Made by a program: the position numbers and the translations under genes
Shown here: one piece after another, positions 6,723 to 8,058 of the stretch
How the letters are laid out: every line of letters starts with the position of its first letter
How positions within the stretch are numbered: the stretch's first letter is position 1
Notes under the pieces: model-generated
Told to the model about the DNA's origin: nothing
Seen by the model: only the letters and a program-made list of their open reading frames with translations
Database searches by the model: none
Assembly (NCBI GenBank): GCA_007128045.1
Contig: SKYG01000137.1
Location: 1 to 8,058 of the forward strand
Origin: Bacteroidales bacterium
Lineage (GTDB): Bacteria; Bacteroidota; Bacteroidia; Bacteroidales; UBA7960
Reading direction: 5' to 3'
DNA: 8,058 nt

Positions 6723-6730
6723 TACATTTG
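6697..6730 (+). promoter_or_regulatory. Promoter of the tRNA gene
   Basis: TACATTTG at 6723-6730 matches TAnnTTTG and is followed by GCAGTCCC, a form I associate with Bacteroidota stable-RNA promoters. The -33 region is AT-rich (ATCTTTTTAAT from 6697) but has no clean TTG. Start of transcription is expected near 6735-6740, about 35 bases before the mature 5' end, so the primary transcript would need RNase P trimming. Confidence 0.6.
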
Positions 6731-6773
6731 CAGTCCCGAAAACGGAATATTGCCGGCAAACCCGCGATATTTA

Positions 6774-6850
6774 GGGCCCATAGCTCAGTTGGTTAGAGTA
6801 GCTGACTCATAATCAGTTGGTCGCTGGTTCGAGCCCAGCTGGGCCCACCA
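6774..6850 (+). tRNA. tRNA with CAU anticodon (elongator Met or Ile2), CCA encoded
   Basis: A full cloverleaf can be drawn. The acceptor stem is GGGCCCA (6774-6780) with TGGGCCC (6840-6846). The D-arm is GCTC/GAGT with loop AGTTGGTTA. The anticodon arm is GCTGA/TCAGT with loop CTCATAA, giving CAT at 6808-6810. The variable loop is TGGTC, the T-arm is GCTGG/CCAGC with loop TTCGAGC, then A73 and a genomic CCA. G1-C72 is paired and the anticodon stem lacks three consecutive G-C pairs, so it is not an initiator. The CAU anticodon leaves two options: elongator Met, or Ile2, whose C34 becomes lysidine through TilS. The C4-G69 and C5-G68 pairs and the variable loop/T-stem resemble E. coli Ile2, but I cannot decide with confidence. 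It is a single-gene unit with its own promoter and terminator. Confidence 0.95.
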
Positions 6851-6857
6851 CAACATC

Positions 6858-6897
6858 AAGCAGTTACACAAGAATATGTGTGGCTGCTTTTTTATTT
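6858..6897 (+). terminator. Intrinsic terminator of the tRNA transcript
   Basis: AGCAGTTACACA (6859-6870) pairs over 12 positions, two of them G-U, with TGTGTGGCTGCT (6877-6888), closed by a six-base loop AGAATA. It is followed by TTTTTATTTG. The stem starts eight bases after the tRNA CCA. This is a clear rho-independent terminator. Confidence 0.88.
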
Positions 6898-7083
6898 GCC
6901 GGTTACAACATTTTGAGACACTATCAAAAACGTATGTTCAATTTCATTTTAGAAGCCACCCAAAACCGCCGATAAGTACATAGCAGTTTCCTTGCCATGG
7001 GATGTAGTTCAACATGGACTCATCGCTGGGTCTTGCAGACCGCTCAGAGTCCTATTTATTGTGGCCAGTTGTTTTTATCCTAT
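6898..7083. other. Non-coding stretch between the tRNA terminator and the antitoxin gene
   Basis: No open frame is supported on either strand. The left part (6898-6998) shows nothing I recognise. The right part holds the left inverted element (6999-7070), described separately. Base composition becomes more AT-rich here, suggesting the start of accessory DNA downstream of the tRNA. Confidence 0.5.
6999..7070 (-). repeat. Left copy of an inverted, foldable element (attC-like ends)
   Basis: Read on the minus strand, it begins AACTGGCCACAA and ends CCATGTTGAACTACATCCC. Both ends recur at 7806-7817 and 7935-7953 with one mismatch each, in the opposite orientation. Between them is a two-tier hairpin unlike the one in the other copy: GGACTC (7016-7021) pairs with GAGTCC (7047-7052), then internal loops of 7 and 5 bases, then GGTCT (7029-7033) pairs with AGACC (7037-7041) around TGC. 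On the minus strand it lies directly downstream of the antitoxin stop, where a cassette recombination site would be. GTTGAAC fits the integron consensus GTTRRRY, but the partner box (CCACAAT) fits RYYYAAC poorly. It could instead be the end of a small transposable element. Confidence 0.55.
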
Positions 7084-7374
7084 TCAGCCAATTGTTAAGT
7101 TAACCTTTTTGCCAAACCCTATCTCAACCAATCGATACAAGGTCGATAATTGAATATCACTATGACCGTTCTCAATTCTGGATATGAAGCTTTTTCTAGT
7201 ACCAGTTTTTCTGGCTAGTTGCTCTTGTGTCATATCAGCTTCCTTCCTGGCTTCTCTGAGTATCTCGCCTATGGCAAAGGCTTTAGCTTTAATCTCAAAA
7301 TCAGTTCGTCTTTCAGTACCAACCTTACCATATCTTTGTTCTAAATGCTCTTCAAATGTTATGATGTCTTTCAT
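7084..7374 (-). CDS. higA: HigA-type antitoxin, XRE-family helix-turn-helix
   Basis: The 96-residue protein starts at ATG 7374. A charged N-terminal segment (residues 1-35, HLEQRYGKVGTERR) precedes an XRE/Cro-like helix-turn-helix at about 37-88: IGEILREARKEADMTQEQLARKTGTRKSFISRIENGHSDIQLSTLYRLVEIGFG. MTQEQLA is the first recognition motif and the RIENG turn is typical. Such antitoxins bind the toxin and repress the shared operon promoter. The start codon overlaps the toxin stop by four bases (ATGA, 7371-7374), so translation is coupled. Toxin first, antitoxin second is the HigBA order. Codon use is AT-rich compared with the genes left of the tRNA. Identification as an antitoxin rests on the helix-turn-helix plus partner; the exact family name is less certain. 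Confidence 0.9.
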   Translation of the reverse strand: MKDIITFEEHLEQRYGKVGTERRTDFEIKAKAFAIGEILREARKEADMTQEQLARKTGTRKSFISRIENGHSDIQLSTLYRLVEIGFGKKVNLTIG

Positions 7375-7727
7375 TTCTTAGCTCCTTTCTTTTTATAGTC
7401 AAAATATTCCTTCATTATCGAAATGGCCTTTGCAATCTCTTTTTTAGGAGTCTTTTGGGTTTTCTTCTGAAATCCATTAAACAACACAACTAAATTCCCT
7501 TTATCAAAACAACAAAATATCCGGAAAATATTGCTTGCAAACTCAACTCGAATGCAAAATAGTCCATCATATCCTGTCATTTGTTCAAAAAACTTCTTCG
7601 GCATCTTGTCGGCAACAGTTACGAGAAAAAGAACAAAGTCAATTTTGTCTTTTACTTTCTCAGTCTGTGCATTAAAAAAATCCCAGTAATAGTTTCTAAA
7701 AAAAATCAGCTGTCGTTGTTTATTCAT
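7371..7727 (-). CDS. higB: HigB/RelE-superfamily toxin (phage Gp49-like)
   Basis: The 118-residue basic protein starts at ATG 7727. The Gp49-like/HigB core is clear in the C-terminal half: GYDGLFCIRVEF (53-63) with R60, NIFRIFCCFDKGNLVVLFNGFQKKTQKTP (66-94) with R69 and K88-K89, then EIAKAISIMKEYF (97-109). In this family the fold binds the ribosomal A site and cleaves mRNA, halting growth until the antitoxin neutralises it. The His often found before GF is Asn84 here; the KKTQKTP strand is intact, so activity is likely but unproven. An N-terminal extension of about 25 residues rich in aromatics (FFRNYYWDFF) precedes the core. The operon has its own promoter and lies between two inverted foldable elements, suggesting it arrived as a unit. 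Confidence 0.9.
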   Translation of the reverse strand: MNKQRQLIFFRNYYWDFFNAQTEKVKDKIDFVLFLVTVADKMPKKFFEQMTGYDGLFCIRVEFASNIFRIFCCFDKGNLVVLFNGFQKKTQKTPKKEIAKAISIMKEYFDYKKKGAKK

Positions 7728-7731
7728 GTAA

Positions 7732-7762
7732 CAAAGTTAACGAATAATGGAACAATATTCAA
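7732..7762 (-). promoter_or_regulatory. Promoter of the toxin-antitoxin operon
   Basis: On the minus strand TAACTTTG (complement of 7732-7739) is a perfect TAnnTTTG box, with TTG (complement of 7760-7762) 20 bases upstream. Only TTAC separates the box from the toxin ATG, so transcription should begin at or within a base or two of the start codon, giving a leaderless message. The same palindrome-like GTTAAC overlaps the box and could be part of an operator for the antitoxin, but no second half-site is obvious. Confidence 0.65.
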
Positions 7763-7805
7763 TATCTGTTTCGGTATTTTATAATTTTGTTGGTGGGCAA
7801 GTCAC

Positions 7806-7953
7806 AATTGGCCACAACGGTCCTGGTATAGCCACAGTAGCGGATTTGCGGGCTTCGTCACTTACCACCGTGACAAAAGACCAAGCGGAGCAGAGACCCC
7901 AAAACTACCACCAAGCCCCGCTATTGTGGTTATACCATGTTGAACTAAATCCC
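7806..7953 (+). repeat. Right copy of the inverted foldable element, with long hairpin (attC-like)
   Basis: It begins AATTGGCCACAA (7806-7817) and ends CCATGTTGAACTAAATCCC (7935-7953), the same ends as the left element but on the other strand. Inside, GGTATAGCCACAGTAGCGG (7825-7843) pairs with CCGCTATTGTGGTTATACC (7918-7936): 17 Watson-Crick pairs and two G-T pairs. A 7-base bulge (7844-7850) and a second helix, GGCTT (7851-7855) with AAGCC (7913-7917), extend it. A small GTCAC/GTGAC hairpin (7857-7861, 7870-7874) sits in the large terminal loop. The unmatched positions are G opposite T on the plus strand but would be C opposite A on the minus strand, so the plus strand folds better. Total length is within the usual range of integron attC sites, but orientation and one box do not fit. 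Confidence 0.6.
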
Positions 7954-7966
7954 GCCTGGGCGGGAT
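7949..7966. repeat. GC-rich perfect palindromic hairpin
   Basis: ATCCCGCCTGGGCGGGAT has 8-bp perfect arms and a TG loop. It abuts and overlaps the conserved outer end of the right element (7935-7953) and has no counterpart beside the left element. The following sequence, AGCTCTTTC, is a poor T-run, so a terminator role is weak. It may be a boundary feature of the element or an independent repeat. Confidence 0.6.
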
Positions 7967-8031
7967 AGCTCTTTCAAAATTACCCGATTCTTCCTATAAT
8001 TCGGAATTTATTCACCTTAAAATTTCAGATT

Positions 8032-8058
8032 ATGAGGAAGAAATCGGGTTTTACTATT
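8032..8058 (+). CDS. Possible start of a gene cut by the window edge
   Basis: An ATG at 8032 opens nine codons, reading MRKKSGFTI, to the end of the window. The AT-rich leader and basic start are compatible with a real gene, but nine codons cannot establish it, and no function can be read. Confidence 0.25.

Larger units (their letters stand above)
7728..8031. other. Non-coding region between the toxin operon promoter and the right window edge
   Basis: About 300 bases hold the toxin operon promoter (7732-7762), an AT-rich stretch to about 7800, the right inverted element (7806-7953), a GC-rich palindrome (7949-7966) and an AT-rich leader before a possible gene at 8032. A plus-strand frame from 7747 to 7968 crosses the hairpin and shows no protein-like features, so I leave it out. 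Confidence 0.55.

Noticed and set aside
6826..6850. Attachment site formed by the tRNA 3' end
   Set aside because: No repeat of the tRNA 3' sequence was found to the right within the window; only a 6-base match to the GC palindrome near 7955 exists.
6999..7070. Standard integron attC site of a cassette array
   Set aside because: Only the GTTRRRY side fits; the RYYYAAC side is degenerate, the second copy faces the other way, and no integrase or further cassettes are visible. Kept as attC-like only.
7747..7968. 73-codon plus-strand frame starting with MEQYSISV
   Set aside because: It begins inside the toxin promoter region and runs through both arms of the long hairpin and the GC palindrome. 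The sequence is explained by structure, not coding.
1..8058. CRISPR array, retron or diversity-generating system
   Set aside because: No regularly spaced repeats, no reverse transcriptase motif (YxDD) and no template/variable repeat pair were seen in any supported frame.

Overview
The window looks like chromosomal DNA from a member of the Bacteroidota, probably a free-living Cytophagales/Flavobacteriia-type lineage. Three intergenic sites carry the Bacteroidota sigma-A -7 box TAnnTTTG (upstream of the YihY-like gene, the tRNA and the toxin-antitoxin pair). Shine-Dalgarno sequences are mostly absent. Gene content (M16 peptidase fused to a LolA-like tail, YihY-like membrane protein with a cytoplasmic winged helix, CPBP protease next to a DusB-type enzyme) fits the phylum. 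The species cannot be named from the sequence.

Layout. 28-2088 (+) is a secreted M16-family protein that lacks the zinc-binding motif, so it is probably the non-catalytic half of an M16 pair whose partner would lie just upstream, outside the window. A strong terminator (2131-2185) runs directly into the promoter of a YihY/BrkB-family membrane protein (2233-3582, +). Convergent to it is a CPBP intramembrane protease (3616-4536, -). A 315-base spacer filled with short dispersed repeats and hairpins leads to a tRNA-dihydrouridine synthase (4852-5865, +), then a second repeat-rich spacer, then a convergent HAD phosphatase of the YihX type (5974-6630, -). A tRNA with a CAU anticodon follows (6774-6850, +), with its own promoter and a clear intrinsic terminator. 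Up to this point the window is ordinary, moderate-GC core genome.

From about 6900 to the end the DNA changes character and becomes mostly AT-rich. It contains a HigB/HigA-type toxin-antitoxin operon on the minus strand (7727 down to 7084) with a promoter so close that the message is probably leaderless. The operon is bracketed by two elements in inverted orientation (6999-7070 and 7806-7953). They share conserved outer (19 nt) and inner (12 nt) ends but enclose completely different hairpins. Conserved ends around a variable fold, a GTTRRRY-type heptamer, and lengths of roughly 60 and 140 nt recall integron attC sites, though the opposite orientation and the imperfect partner box argue against a standard cassette array. 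This bracketed toxin-antitoxin unit next to a tRNA gene is the most interesting part of the window. A possible new gene starts at 8032 and runs off the edge.
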